A DNA stretch of 64,000 nt from Pestalotiopsis fici W106-1 (lineage: Eukaryota > Ascomycota > Sordariomycetes > Amphisphaeriales > Sporocadaceae). Every line of letters begins with the position of its first letter. The first letter of the stretch is position 1. The stretch lies in NCBI RefSeq assembly GCF_000516985.1, contig NW_006917094.1:248001-312000 (forward strand), in the 5' to 3' direction. A program made the position numbers and the translations under genes. Below, in pieces: positions 47,701 through 59,280 of this stretch. The notes under the pieces were generated by a model. That model was not told where the DNA came from. It worked only from the letters and a program-made list of their open reading frames with translations, and ran no database searches.

Positions 47701-50279
47701 CCTAGCAACGCATTATCTCTCGCAAGTCTCTGCTGCACGGCCACTCATCCAATGTGTTGGCGTGCGCAAGGGGGAAAAAAAAAAGGTACGCCTCTTTTAG
47801 ATTTCGGGTGCCTGGATCGTGATACCTTCTAGAATCGCTCGTTCGAGGAGCTGGTGGCACGAGCACTTGACCCCCATTCGGGATCAATCAGGTGGGAAAA
47901 CAAGACAAACGGCGCTCCAGGTTTGCTCTAGTCGACATCTTTTTCTGGTTTTTCCTGGCTACTACGCGGCATTGAGAACCAGACTACTGTAGTAAAGTAC
48001 CTCGTCTTAACCCACGCTGGGACTAAAGCAATGGAGCTGTCCTCTAATATGTGGAGCCGGGTATAAGCGTGTTCACCAGGGTGGCCTGCAGTTTTCTTGT
48101 GTGTGTTTTTTCTCCATTTCTTTGAGGCGGGAATCAAGGAAAGAGTGCAGGCGCCGAGAAGGCTATTTTCATTGCCCATCCGGTTTTCGATGCAGCATCG
48201 CGAATTCTACCCATGGCATTTCCCTTCTTCACCACCAACGAACCACCCCTCACCCCTCCCCCAGCAAAGGATGTGCACAAGGAAGCGAGTCAGATGGCTA
48301 GAGCTTCTCAAGCGGAGAAGAACGAAAGACGATAGTGAAATGGACACGCACAATGCTTAAACCTGAAACGTAGACGCTAGATCCCCGGAGCTGGTCGTGG
48401 AAAAGCACATTCACCGCTAGGGGGAGGAAAGAGGCAGAGAAGAAATTGGGGAAACGGTGAAGGCGCATGCCCATGAGGCGGCCACGACTATGCATGCTGG
48501 CGTGGACGAGATATTGTTGAGAGACCTCGTAGGTATAGCAACGGGAGGGTCTCTTGTCTCGTTACTCCACAGACATCGAGATGATCGACTGTATATTCCA
48601 AGAGTGGCATTGACGTGCGCGGCTTTTCGGGCAATATCCTGCTCAAAGCTGAGATGAAGTGTCTGTTTCAAGGTGCGAATTAGTCTGCTGAGGCTACAAC
48701 ATTCATGGTATCTGTGGATATACCTCGATATTCTGCGGCCAGCTCATCTTATGGGGTTGCGGAGCTGACATCGTGGCTTTGAAGACTTGACGATGGCCTG
48801 AATTGCTTATCTTTAAGATTATTTTTAGTATAGAGTAGTCTGTCATTGGACTGAATTAGAGTTGCAGTTGTTTGGTACTGTGATAATCTACCTAGGTATC
48901 ACTTCCAAGCAACATTGTACCCGGCTATTTTGATAGCCTCGATATTGACAATGCTTGTTGGATAGTTGCTGTGAGAATCTAGAGAGATGTATCATGCAAC
49001 TATGAGTGATAAGGACCGGATCTGCTCCCTTGCTTGTCTCCTTCTTCTATGAGCTGTGAGCAATATTACCTTGAGGGACATAGGAGTAAATTATTAAAGA
49101 GGCAGCAAGACTGACTAATTAGAAGTCGTTCCAGCATCTTAGTATATGAGAGATAAAAGTGTGAATATGGTCTCGTTGAAACCTCATTGCCACTTTTGCC
49201 CATTCATGAAACGGCTGGTTGCATGCTATTTTGTTATTCTTTCCACAGGCCTCGTGATACATGGCCGTAAGATCAAGGAGATTTCGTGATGGTGTCAGTA
49301 TCCACTTGAGCAAGACGACACAGCTTTGTATTATACGCCATATCTGCAAAAGGAATATCACAATTGCCATTCAGCAGTCCAATCAGAGAAAATCTTGTCA
49401 GAGACATATGTCTAACCAATCGATTCTTGTATCCTGGACAGCTTGACATGACTATCATGAATAAAATTGAAAGATAATTTTGCATCTACTCATGGAATAC
49501 AATCATCTGGAGAAGTTAAATTTGATGACTGCCTGTTGGCATAAAATGATGTGAAATACAAGCGTGCGACTTCAATTCTGTGTTCATCGAACCGGATCTG
49601 ACATATTCTTTCTTTCTTGATCTCTTATGCCTTGCCAACAGATCATACCAATGATTCTGACAAAGGCCACCTGGATGGAGATGGAGCATGACTTTAAAGG
49701 ACACAGAATGGTACAAAGAGAAACATGGTATCCTGGTTGTTGATCTTTTGCATTCGTAGTCTCTAGCATCAGCTTTGCTCACATGGAAACTCAGGCCGCT
49801 GGTAACTCGATAGGGTAGCTGATCCTGTCAATACCTAAATGCAATGAAACACGTGGTTCATTTATTGAAAGTAGGAGAATTGTTCTCTTTGGTCTTTGTG
49901 TACCCTGCTGATGATCACCCAATACCTTGCCATTGCTGGGATTGAAAGTCAGGCACGAGTCAACCAGACCAGGATGGTCTCATCAGATCCGGCCTCGTCA
50001 TACGGGGACCAGTCTAGCTGCCACGCCCGTCCAGGAGAAATTGGGAATTCATTCAGTTTGTGGTGTCTGGTTCAGGACTCAAGCCAATCGCAAGATCCCA
50101 TTGAATAATGGAAAGTAACGATGGGTCCTATGATTAACCCAGAAGTCATCATGGTATGTGACTGCCGGGATACTGGAATGCTGCGGCATGTCATCTCTAG
50201 CGACCAATGAAGGCTGAACGGACCCGGTAGTACGTCTCTATGGATTTCGGCCTCGTTGCCCTTCGGCCCTGATACGTCT

Positions 50280-50289
50280 CGGCCGTCGG
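50280..50289. promoter_or_regulatory. CGGCCGTCGG motif upstream of the MFS gene
   Basis: This 10-mer lies about 250 bp before the MFS start codon, in a stretch with several other CGG triplets. The same 10-mer, in reverse orientation, lies upstream of the SDR gene (58095-58104). Zn2Cys6 regulators often bind CGG triplets, and one is encoded between these genes. Binding is inference. Confidence 0.35.
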
Positions 50290-50367
50290 CCGTGGTTGAA
50301 TACTTCGGTCCTGGCCAATGGGCGTTAAGTAGCCCCACCCCGGGCCTGAGTTATGGCACTGGGGACA

Positions 50368-50382
50368 ATCCGGCCGCCGGAT
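50368..50382. promoter_or_regulatory. ATCCGG-CCG-CCGGAT inverted repeat upstream of the MFS gene
   Basis: Two six-base arms form a perfect inverted repeat around a three-base spacer, 160 bp before the MFS ATG. CGG/CCG inverted repeats are the usual targets of dimeric Zn2Cys6 regulators. Regulator identity is inferred only from proximity. Confidence 0.35.
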
Positions 50383-50541
50383 GTATGATCTGCTGGGTAT
50401 GGGTAGGTAGGTATGCAGTTTAAAAATGTCTAGAGGGCAATGAATCCTCGATATTGAAAAACAGATCAAGTGAAAAAATACTATTCTTCCCATTATCATA
50501 GGAAAAAACAGCCCGTGCTTGCAAATTCAAATTCCGTCAGC

Positions 50542-52331
50542 ATGCCTTCCAAAGCCACACAGGCATCTCTCTCCGACGTCCGGGGACCAGATAGCAAGAC
50601 ACTACGAGACAGTACAGATTTTCCCCTCGACTCATTAGGAACACCTGCCGATATAGAGAGAGATGCAGGAATTGATGATGGGAAAAATCCAGACAAGCTC
50701 GACTGGGATGGACCAGACGACCCGGAAAATCCGCAGAACTGGCCTGCCTATAAACGGCATATGCAAGTTATTCTCGTCGCTCTGATCACTCTGGTCAAGT
50801 AAGTCGCCACTCTCTTTTTGATTAATATACCCTCTCCCGGGCACGATCAATTCGCTCATCATGTCTCTTGAATAGCAATCTTGCAATGACCATGTTCGCG
50901 CCTGGTTCTGCTGAATTAATGGCTGAGTTCCACTCCACGAGCGAAACCATTGGCAGTCTCACTGTCTCCATCTACGTCCTTGGCTTTGTTGTGGGATCAT
51001 CCGTACTGGCACCTCTCTCTGAAATGTACGGCCGATTTCCCATCTACTCCACTTCTGTCTTCTTGTACGCCGCCTTTACGATTGGTTGTGCCTTTGCCAC
51101 GAACATTGGAAGCTTTATTGCTTTCCGTCTCTTGGCTGGCTGTGCCGGATCTTGTACGTTGGTGCTTTGTGGTGGCACGCTGGCCGATGTGATCGCGAAG
51201 GAGAACCAAGGAAGATGGATGAGTCTGTTTGTGTTGGGCCCTTTGGCGGGACCCGTTGTTGGACCCATTGCTGGCGGCTTTGTTGTCCAAAGTATCGGCT
51301 GGCGCTGGATCTTTCGAATTATATTGATTGCAGTAAGTATTTTCGAGTCAATCTCTGCAATACGTCTCGATGAGTCGGAAGATGCTGACTGAAATTTGCG
51401 CTATAGTATGGCATTATCATGGTATTGTGCATCATCTTTCTTCGCGAAACCTATGGTCCAGTCATTCTGCGTCGACGAGCTGTGCGTCGAGGCCTCGATA
51501 TAAAATCTTCTCAATCCGGTACCTCACTATCTAAATTTGCCAACGATATCCTGCGTCCGGCGAGACTTCTCATCTTCTCACCAATCGTCTTGTTGCTCTC
51601 GCTCTATGCAGCCTTTGCCTTTGGTCTGCAGTTCATATTGTTCACGACCTTTACCGACGTTTTCATGAATCAATATCACTGGTCTGTCGGCATTTCAGGC
51701 CTGGCCTACATAGGTCTTGGCATTGGCATGTTTGGTGCCGTGATAGTCCATACTGTTTTTGCCGAAAGAATTGTGAGGACACGGGCAGCCAAGAACGGGA
51801 CTTCCAAGCCCGAGGATCGCCTTCCACTCATGGCCTACATGGCACCTGCACTCCCGATTGGCATGTTCTGGTACGGCTGGAGCGTCGACAAGAACTTGCA
51901 CTGGATCGTCCCCGAACTAGCAACTGCCGTCGTCGGCGTCGGCATTGTGTTCATCATGGTATGTTCTCCGCAGATCGCACAAACTTTGGACTCGGGTAGC
52001 TAACGACTATTTCCGTAGATGCCACAGATGGTCTACCTCGTCCAAGTGTTTGGAGCCGAGGCTGGTGCTTCTGCATTGGCTGCCAACACATTTCTTCGGT
52101 ACATTGCTGGCGCATTCCTACCGCTCGCAGGTCCGCCCATGTACGAAAGACTTGGCCGTAAGCAACATCCTATGGTACTTGATATCCGTGTTGCAATTAC
52201 TAACACTTGTTGTTGCAGTGGGTTGGGGAAACAGTCTTCTAGGCTTTCTCGGTCTTGCTTTCATACCCCTTCCCTGGATTCTCTCCATCTACGGAGAGCG
52301 GTTTCGGTTGAGTGGCAAGGGCAGGATGTGA
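50542..52331 (+). CDS. MFS exporter, DHA1-type (fungal multidrug or polyamine-like)
   Basis: Five exons: 50542-50798, 50876-51332, 51407-51958, 52019-52157 and 52219-52331, all joining in phase, 505 residues. A hydrophilic N-terminus of about 75 residues contains 'DWDGPDDPENPQNW', a signature of this fungal MFS group. The membrane segments follow, with 'LAPLSEMYGRFPIY' as motif A between helices 2 and 3 and 'GPLAGPVVGPIAGGFV' resembling motif C of drug/H+ antiporters. It is a plasma-membrane proton-coupled exporter by family, and the substrate is unknown. Next comes a Zn2Cys6 regulator 1.2 kb downstream on the same strand. The fourth coding exon ends at 'GPPMYERLG' and rejoins at 'LGWGNSLLGFLGLAF', the final helices. 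Confidence 0.9.
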
Positions 52332-53514
52332 TTACGCAAGCAGACATAAATGATATTCCATTCTCTGTAAGACTGGTGGTATTACGGACAAGAAGATCTA
52401 GTTGGTAGAGTTGGGCAGACGCGATAGCAGGTGTGCTACCATTGTTATGAGATCAGATAAATCGACGAATTCATATTGTTGAGTCGAGACTCTACTCTCT
52501 CAAAGCCCATCGCAATCATCTGGGATAACTTTCATGCAATTGAAAATCTCTGGCCGCAACCGCCTCGATACTGGCTGGTCACTGGTCAGACAGAGGTGTT
52601 CCCCGGAAGTGTCAACCCGGGTCAAACTTTAGGTACGCGATAAGTTATGAACGTCCGGGATATGGGGCTAGTATGAACGCCTCTGAGCTGTGGCCCTGTG
52701 GCCCCCGTATGGCATATGGACGTGCTGCCTAACAGGCCAGATGGTACTTAAAGACTGGGCAGAAGCTTGCCCGAAGACGATCCTGGAGCCCGACTTTTAA
52801 GCCCTACAAATGCCTGAGATCCGTGATCTGCACTTGATGTTTCCCAAAACCAACAAACCGGTTCCAAGCCCCCATGTGGGACCATAACGCAAAGCGGCGC
52901 GCCACTTTTTCAGCAGCCTGATCAAACTGTCAACATCAGCAACGATTCACTTGTACGAAGGAATCAGATCCAAGACTCCCCATTTGCCAAAGAAGCTAGA
53001 CTGGATGAACATGAGGTTTTCAACTGCCGAGTTGCAAGTACAAACTGGCATAATCCGGGTTTTTGTATAGTGCAACATGAATCGGACGTGGATTTCATCA
53101 CATGATGGACAAGTGGGCACAACTCTCTGATAATCTCTCCAGGGCACTGCTGATAGGAGACTTGTCACTTTCAAGTAATGATCGTGGCCGACCATCCTAT
53201 CGCGAATAACATGGGCTCACGTACCAAGCATACTCGGGACTGCTGCAGGGTCCTAATAGATGCAGACAAGCACACACTCTGCAGGGTTTAGCGGGTGATG
53301 TGCCGCGCGAACTAGTGATGGGATCTATAAATATGTCTGGGCGGGGATAACGTATATACTAGTCTAGTCTTAGCTAACCATGTAAAGGGATCTTGAATAC
53401 CCAGAGACGCCTTCTCCTCCGCGGCCACGTTATCGTGCGGACTTGGTAGACCTCTTTGCTTACGCGACACCGAGTTCGTCGTTCCAAAGCACTTGTAATC
53501 TACTCACACACAAA
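52332..53514. other. Spacer between the MFS gene and the Zn2Cys6 regulator
   Basis: 1.2 kb holding the regulator promoter, with a TATA-like 'TATAAATA' at about 53326-53333, and the MFS 3' flank. CCCGG-containing motifs occur near 52600-52620. No gene is supported. Confidence 0.5.
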
Positions 53515-55950
53515 ATGTCGAGTGTTGATCCCGCAGAACATCAATGGAATTGCTTGAACTGCAAGCGGCGCAAAGTACGATGTGATCGCCATTATCCATG
53601 CGCCAATTGTGTAAAGGGCTTGCGAGAATGCGTCTTTCCTACGTCTGGTCGTGTCTTTCGACGCCCGGAGCCGCAACGTGATCTAGCGCGACCCAAGGCC
53701 AAACAGGCCGAGTTGATGGACCGGATTCGGCGCTTGGAAAAGGTCGTGGTCAGTTTGAACACGGAGCTGGAGAGCCGACCGGCTCCTTCAAGTGAAGGCA
53801 CACCGGCTCCATCTTCCAGTCAGGGCATGACAGGTGATAGCGCTAATTCAGAGGCGGACGGCTTTGCGGCTTCACCTTTGCATCTGGATAGCCGCCCTCG
53901 GGATGACAGCATTTCCAGTTTCAGTCCACCGAGCGGCTTAGGGCTCACGCCTCCGCAGAGCCAACAGCAGCAGGCCACGCCATCCGATGAGAAAGGCAGT
54001 ATTTATGTCGGGGACCATTTCTGGGCTGCTCTGCGCCGCGAGGTAAGTCTCTACATATTCTGGACGGAATAAGTCCCCGAATCTTCCCGCGGTATATTGA
54101 CTGTCCTCAGATCAGAATAATCCGTGAGACGTTTGATGAGCTCGCACCCGAAGACACGGACAATGATTCAACGTATGAGTCAAATCTCTTGCCTCCTGCC
54201 AAGAGCACCTTTGCAGTCAATCCCTGTTTTGTCTTTGGCAATAGCAAAGGCGATGGCGCGGAGAGCAACATGGAGAATCTCGACAAACTGCGACCGCTTC
54301 CTGCAGAGATGTTCTTCATATGGCAGACGTTCGTGGATTTGGTGAGCCCATTTGTTCACATCTTGCACGTGCCGACAGTCGGAAAGGCCATCCACGGGTG
54401 CAGAGGTCGCATCGATGCTCTAGACTCGTCGATGCAGCCACTCATGTTTGCCATTTCAATGGCAGCCGTCAATTCTTTAACCGTAGAAGAGGTGAGTGCC
54501 ATTTCTAAAAATTGCAAAAGTATGACATGGCAAATACTGATATTTGATGCTTGTTTAGGTGAGAGATGCATTCAACCGCGACAAGGGCGACTTCCTGGCC
54601 CAGCTGCGTCTAGGAACAGAGAAGGCATTGGGCCAAGCAGATCTCTTGAACACCACTAGTCTCCCTGTTGTGCAGGCATTCATCCTCTACCTCTTCACCC
54701 TCCGCCGGTGTGAGTCGGCTCGGTACATATGGTGCCTGGTTGGCTTGCTAGTGCGCATTGCTGTTTCAATTGGACTACATCGTGACGGCTCTCACTTTCC
54801 GAATCTGTCTCCATTCGAAGTCGAGATCCGTAGACGTATTTGGTGGCACATCTGCTGTACTGAAGTTCGCCTTGGCGACGGACAAGTGCCCGAGATGGGC
54901 ATTTCCGAGAGAAATTTTGATACCCTTGACCCTACCAACGTCGATGATGCAGACATTGAACCAGGGATGAAGAATCCTCCGGTCCCTAGACAAGGCTTCA
55001 CTGATACCACTATCACCCTGATAGCTTGTGAGAAGTGGCGGCTTACTCGCACCATGCAGTCAGTCACGTCAAAGCTGTCTTCTGGCCAGGGACAGGGTGA
55101 TTCAGAAGCAAACATCCAGGAGAAGCTGGAAAAATTGCATAGTTTCAAGGATAGGATATCAGCAGAGCGTTGGCATTGGCAGCTGGATCAGCCAATTCAG
55201 CTCGCCCTGTCCATGCTGTCCAAGGTGCACTGCAACAGTTGGGAACTTATGATCCTGCACCACAAGCGTCAATCCTCATTTCAGGAAGATCGACCTGATG
55301 AAAAATCGTTCACCCTTGCCCTTGCCATTATCGAAGATTTCTTTGAATTTCAAACAAATGAAGCCACGCAACGATGGGCCTGGCTTGTGCAGGGCAACGT
55401 GTATTGGCAGCCTCTAGCCATTGTTCTGGCCCGCATCTGCTCGTGCCCATGGGACTCGACCTCAGAACATGCTTGGAGCCTCGTGACACGCTCACTTGAA
55501 ATAGTCCCCGATATTGTGCACACCGACCCGCTCTGGCGAACCCTGCAGCAGCTTGTCACGAGAGCAAACAGACATCGCATGCAACAATTAGAGAGCCAGA
55601 CTCAAAGTCATCAACAGTCAGTCGCAGAGCCTCAAATGGAGCAGGATAAGATGCAGATAGCTGAGTCGACCAGAAGCGCCTACGAGGAGCAGCAGGCTAC
55701 TGTTGAGGAATCAGCCAATACCGCCGGTCCTTCTGTCGCTCTGTCACAGTTGGACGGGTTGTCTTTGCAAGGGCTACCAGCTACATCTACAGATGCAATG
55801 GCACACAAAGGGCTGCCCGGTCAAGATCTTCCATTATGGTTCTCCAATGGTGACCTTGATCAGAGTTATGGTGATGTAGGACAAATGGACGTAGATAATT
55901 TTGTCCAGTCTATGGACTGGGGGGAATGGAGCGAGGCATTTCCTATTTAG
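53515..55950 (+). CDS. Zn2Cys6 fungal-specific transcription factor
   Basis: Three exons: 53515-54042, 54111-54491 and 54559-55950, all in phase 0, 766 residues. The binuclear zinc cluster is Cys13-x2-Cys16-x6-Cys23-x5-Cys29-x2-Cys32-x6-Cys39, complete. A short linker and a coiled-coil-like segment follow ('QAELMDRIRRLEKVVVSLNT', about 73-92), the dimerisation element that usually gives CGG-repeat binding. The middle region has the fungal-specific transcription factor domain, including 'LVRIAVSIGLHRDGSHFPNL' and 'EVEIRRRIWWHICCTEVRLG'. The C-terminus is Gln-rich and acidic, a possible activation region. It probably regulates neighbours such as the MFS or SDR gene, but target genes are inferred from position only. 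Confidence 0.93.
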
Positions 55951-56795
55951 GAAATGAATATTCGCTCAAAGCCTCGTCTAAGCCAAGGTAGATAGAGATG
56001 AATAATTAGGATTATCTGAAAAATGCCCGCGCCACTTGCTCCTTGCGGCGGTTGGTGCATATGCCTTGGTACTGGGCGCAATAAGACTCATACACGACGA
56101 AAGTACAGATTACAAAGTATATCCCGTGTATGAGGTTCAAAGACGGTAACGACTTTTACCAAAGACACTTTCATGACATGTGATGAGTGCTGTTGATCGA
56201 ATACAACTACATGGACTCTTGTGGATTGGCCAAATTTGCCAAGTCCACTGCGCCAAAACGAAGATTGAATCTATTCATGCAATCGACTCATCTTGATATT
56301 GATTGTTCCTGGTTCTCTGGTCGTACTTTATGATAAGAACCCATTAGATGGAAGTATCCCACAGAGTTATCGATAATCAATAATTGTCAAGAGATGAAGA
56401 GAATATTGAAAGTCTTTTGCCTGCCTAACATTCGCCCCTTGACGAGATCCCGTGGCCGGGATGGGAGATGAGCTTCCTGAAATTTCTCACACGGTAAAAT
56501 GCGGCATGGCTCATATACCATCGGCACCAAAATGATGCCACCACGAGACGGGAGCTTAGCATAATCCGCAGCTCTACCGTAGTTTCATTCGCATTGAAAG
56601 TTGCTGCCAAAGTTGAATAGACGGGCCCGGCCGCGACATGTCCTCAGGCGTACGGCAAACAATTTACCTGGCAATACATGAATAAAAAGTATAAATAGAA
56701 AAATTATTCCTCATTTCTCGTCATGGGAGGTGGGAAGTTTGAGCGTTCCTTCAGTTGTGTTTCAACACCGATCGAATTATCGTGGAAGAAGCAAG
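55951..56795. other. Spacer between the regulator and the secreted-protein gene
   Basis: AT-rich 845-bp interval with the regulator 3' flank and the promoter of the downstream gene. 'AAAAAGTATAAATAGAAA' near 56685-56702, about 105 bp upstream of the start, is a TATA-box candidate. I see no gene. Confidence 0.5.
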
Positions 56796-57629
56796 ATGTA
56801 CGCCCTTTTCTTGACCATTGCTCTCTGGTTTACCCTCGCTATTGCGCAAGAACCATACCCCGAGGAATACAATCAAGGAGCTGGTCGATACCATTACAGA
56901 CCCGGGGCTGGAAATAGATTTACAAGGCCACACTATCCCTTTCTCGACAAACCACCCCCAGGGATATACCAACCGAACTTCAACACTGTTACCGTTACCA
57001 CGACTGTCACCTTGACTATCACTTCCGCCTCCACTTCGACCTCCACTTCCGATTCGACTTCGACTTCTAGTTCTACTTCCACTTCCACTACGTAAGGCAT
57101 TCGCAGTCACGTTGTCTTTCGAACGCTAATCCACTCTAGTCCTGCTTCTACCAATCTTGTCATCAATGGGGGCTTTGAAGCACTAGGCGGTTCTCTCCCT
57201 CCGTGGATCGCCTCGACCACGGGCAATACCACCACTTATCAGGAATTTGCGGGCCTCACACAGCCAGGCAGCAATTCGGCTAATGCTGCGCGCGCATACG
57301 TCACCAATACCGGACTCTCACAGTCGGCCGGCGCACAAATCGCGCAACCCATTGCGCTCGTCACGGGCAGCACCTATACCGTATCCTATGAGTACTCTAT
57401 TCTGGACGTTCAACCGGACGGAAATGGAGAATATCTCTGCCGTTTTATCAGCTACTACGGCGGCACGGTTCTACAAAATACCGTCGTCAGCTCGCCATCG
57501 GGCTTTCAGACTTATACGACAAGCTTTGTTGCTGACGGTCTCGCTAATAGTCTCACTATTGGAATCACTTGCCCAGCGGGCTTAGGTAACGTGGCAATAG
57601 ATAATGTCAGTGTGGTTGCAGCAACGTGA
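56796..57629 (+). CDS. Secreted protein with Ser/Thr linker and galactose-binding-like domain
   Basis: Two exons: 56796-57091 and 57140-57629, 261 residues. The N-terminus 'MYALFLTIALWFTLAIAQ' is a clear signal peptide with likely cleavage before Gln18-Glu19. A Pro/Tyr-rich segment follows (20-60), then a Val/Thr stretch and a Ser/Thr-rich low-complexity linker ('TSTSTSDSTSTSSSTSTS', about 78-98) that is probably O-glycosylated. The C-terminal 160 residues begin 'NLVINGGFEALGGSLPPWIA' and end 'GNVAIDNVSVVAA', the opening and closing strands of CBM4/9-like or galactose-binding jelly rolls. No catalytic domain is present, so a cell-wall or carbohydrate-binding role is inferred. The ATG chosen is the first that gives a signal peptide. 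Confidence 0.82.
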
Positions 57630-58437
57630 ATGGCTGCGTATCGTCGAAAGCAGTGCTGGATCTAGAACATGTAATGCTATCCAAAACACGATGGTTCAGA
57701 TAAACTCGGCGTTGATACTCGACACTATAGTCATAATAGGAGAAAGACCAGCGCCAGCTACAATAGAAACCCATTACTGAACGAGTATTGCTCATCATTG
57801 GACAAATTGACAGAACCATTGTTGCCGAGTTGAAGTAATGATCAGCGGCCCAATGAAGTTGGCCAAGATGATATTCACGAGCTGTGAGATGCCTGGACAA
57901 GAATATGTCTCTAGCACACCGAGGGCCGCAAACATTGAACGGCGTTTGTATTACTATCAGTGTGCGTTTTATCACAGGGTCCTTTCGTTCTTGCAGCATT
58001 GTATAGTGGGGGTAGGGCTGTGAAGCGCTGGAATCTGGATCCAACAGCATGTTAGCGTCCTTGTTAGGCAGACACCAGGCCCGAACACCGACGACCGACG
58101 GCCGTTGTCCGGGGCTGGCATTATACTGGGCCCCGTGTGGGGGCGTCGCTTTTGTGGCTGCAGAGGGCCTTTGGGACTGCCGAGTCCAGGGACTTCCGGC
58201 CGTCGATCATCACGGACGTAGCGGCGGACTTGCTAATCCGTTATGGTGTTTGGCTGACTTCAACCATGACTATATCTATGTTTGTTTCTTCTCGATCACA
58301 TCCCGAATCTAATTATCATCATCATTCTCAACATCAACCCATTCGCCTCTACAGATCACGACACTCAAGCATTCCCTCCATCTCTCTTCTAAATCATTCC
58401 ATTTCTCCAACGAAAACGAATACCAATACAAACTATA
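57630..58437. promoter_or_regulatory. Upstream region of the SDR gene
   Basis: About 0.8 kb between the secreted-protein gene and the SDR. The second half (58070-58260) is GC-rich with many CGG/CCG triplets, including CCGACGGCCG (58095-58104) and CGGCCGTCG (58197-58205). A CA/T-rich leader just before the ATG resembles fungal 5' leaders. Confidence 0.5.
58095..58104. promoter_or_regulatory. CCGACGGCCG motif upstream of the SDR (reverse complement of the MFS 10-mer)
   Basis: An exact reverse-complement match to 50280-50289, about 330 bp before the SDR start codon. A nine-base variant (CGGCCGTCG) is at 58197-58205. A GGCCGTCGG core also occurs inside the WEE1 coding region, so chance cannot be excluded. 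Confidence 0.35.
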
Positions 58438-59280
58438 ATGTCTGTTGACAAGACCGTCGTTCTCATCACTGGTAAGACTACCATGGCAATCAACTCATGG
58501 AATCAACAATGATCTAACTTTTCTCTGATAGGTGCCAGCAGTGGCATTGGTCTGGAGACTGTCATTGCTTTGGCCAAGGCATCTCCCAACTACCACGTTC
58601 TTCTCGGATCGCGATCCGTTGAAAAGGGCCAAAAGGTCGTTGATGAGATCGTTGTCGAGCACCCCTCGATCAAGGACCAGATTGAGCTCATTCAGATCGA
58701 CGTTACCAATAGGAATTCGATCGAGGCCGCCAAGGACCAGGTCGAGACCAAGTTTGGCAAGCTAGACGTGCTGGTCAACAATGCCGGCATCATCGTCTAC
58801 CGCCCCGATGTCGACACCTTGACCAGCTTGCGCGAGCACTTTGAGACCAACACCTTTGGTACCGCCATCTGCACCGAGGTCTTTGAGCCTCTCCTCAAAA
58901 AGTCCTCCGACCCCCGCCTCATCCACGTCTCTTCCGACCAGGGCTCCATCACTGGCCGCCTCGACAAGAGCGCCAAGAACTACAAGATCCGCGGCGATAC
59001 GTACCGTATGAGCAAGGCCGCCCTCAACATGCTGGCTGCCTGCCACAAGGCCAACTACGAGGACTGGTGTAAGGTCTGCTCTTTCAACCCCGGTCTGTGT
59101 GTGACCAATCTTACTGGCGAGGCTGGTCGCAAGATGCGCATCCAGTATGGTGCTAGAGATGCCAAGGACGCAGCCTACGCTCTGGTTGACACCATCATGG
59201 GCAAGAGAGACGACGACATTGCGAAATTCGGCAAGGAGTCGGGTATTATTGACCTTGACGGTGGCATCCTGCCCTGGTAA
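58438..59280 (+). CDS. Short-chain dehydrogenase/reductase
   Basis: Two exons: 58438-58471 and 58532-59280, 260 residues. The dinucleotide-binding motif 'TGASSGIGLE' spans the exon junction, the stabilising 'NNAG' is present, and the catalytic pattern is Tyr-x-x-x-Lys in 'DTYRMSKAALNML', with Ser in 'IHVSSDQGS'. There is no signal peptide. The family reduces or oxidises carbonyl/hydroxyl groups with NAD(P)H, and the substrate is unknown. Its promoter carries CGG motifs shared with the MFS gene, so it may be part of a small accessory module with the MFS and Zn2Cys6 genes. Codon use looks strongly biased to C-ending codons in the second exon, a sign of good expression. Confidence 0.93.

Larger units (their letters stand above)
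41840..50541. other. 8.7 kb gene-poor region between WEE1 and the MFS gene
   Basis: Contents by subregion: WEE1 leader and promoter (about 41840-43100), with C/T-rich and G-rich stretches; AT-rich sequence to 50.5 kb with short frames on both strands. It also holds an AAAC repeat (44233-44264), a GC palindrome (44765-44776) and CGG-rich motifs at 50220-50390, which belong to the MFS promoter. A minus frame at 46622-46852 has a somewhat protein-like composition but no ATG in context and no family signature. I support no gene, tRNA or transposon here. Confidence 0.5.
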
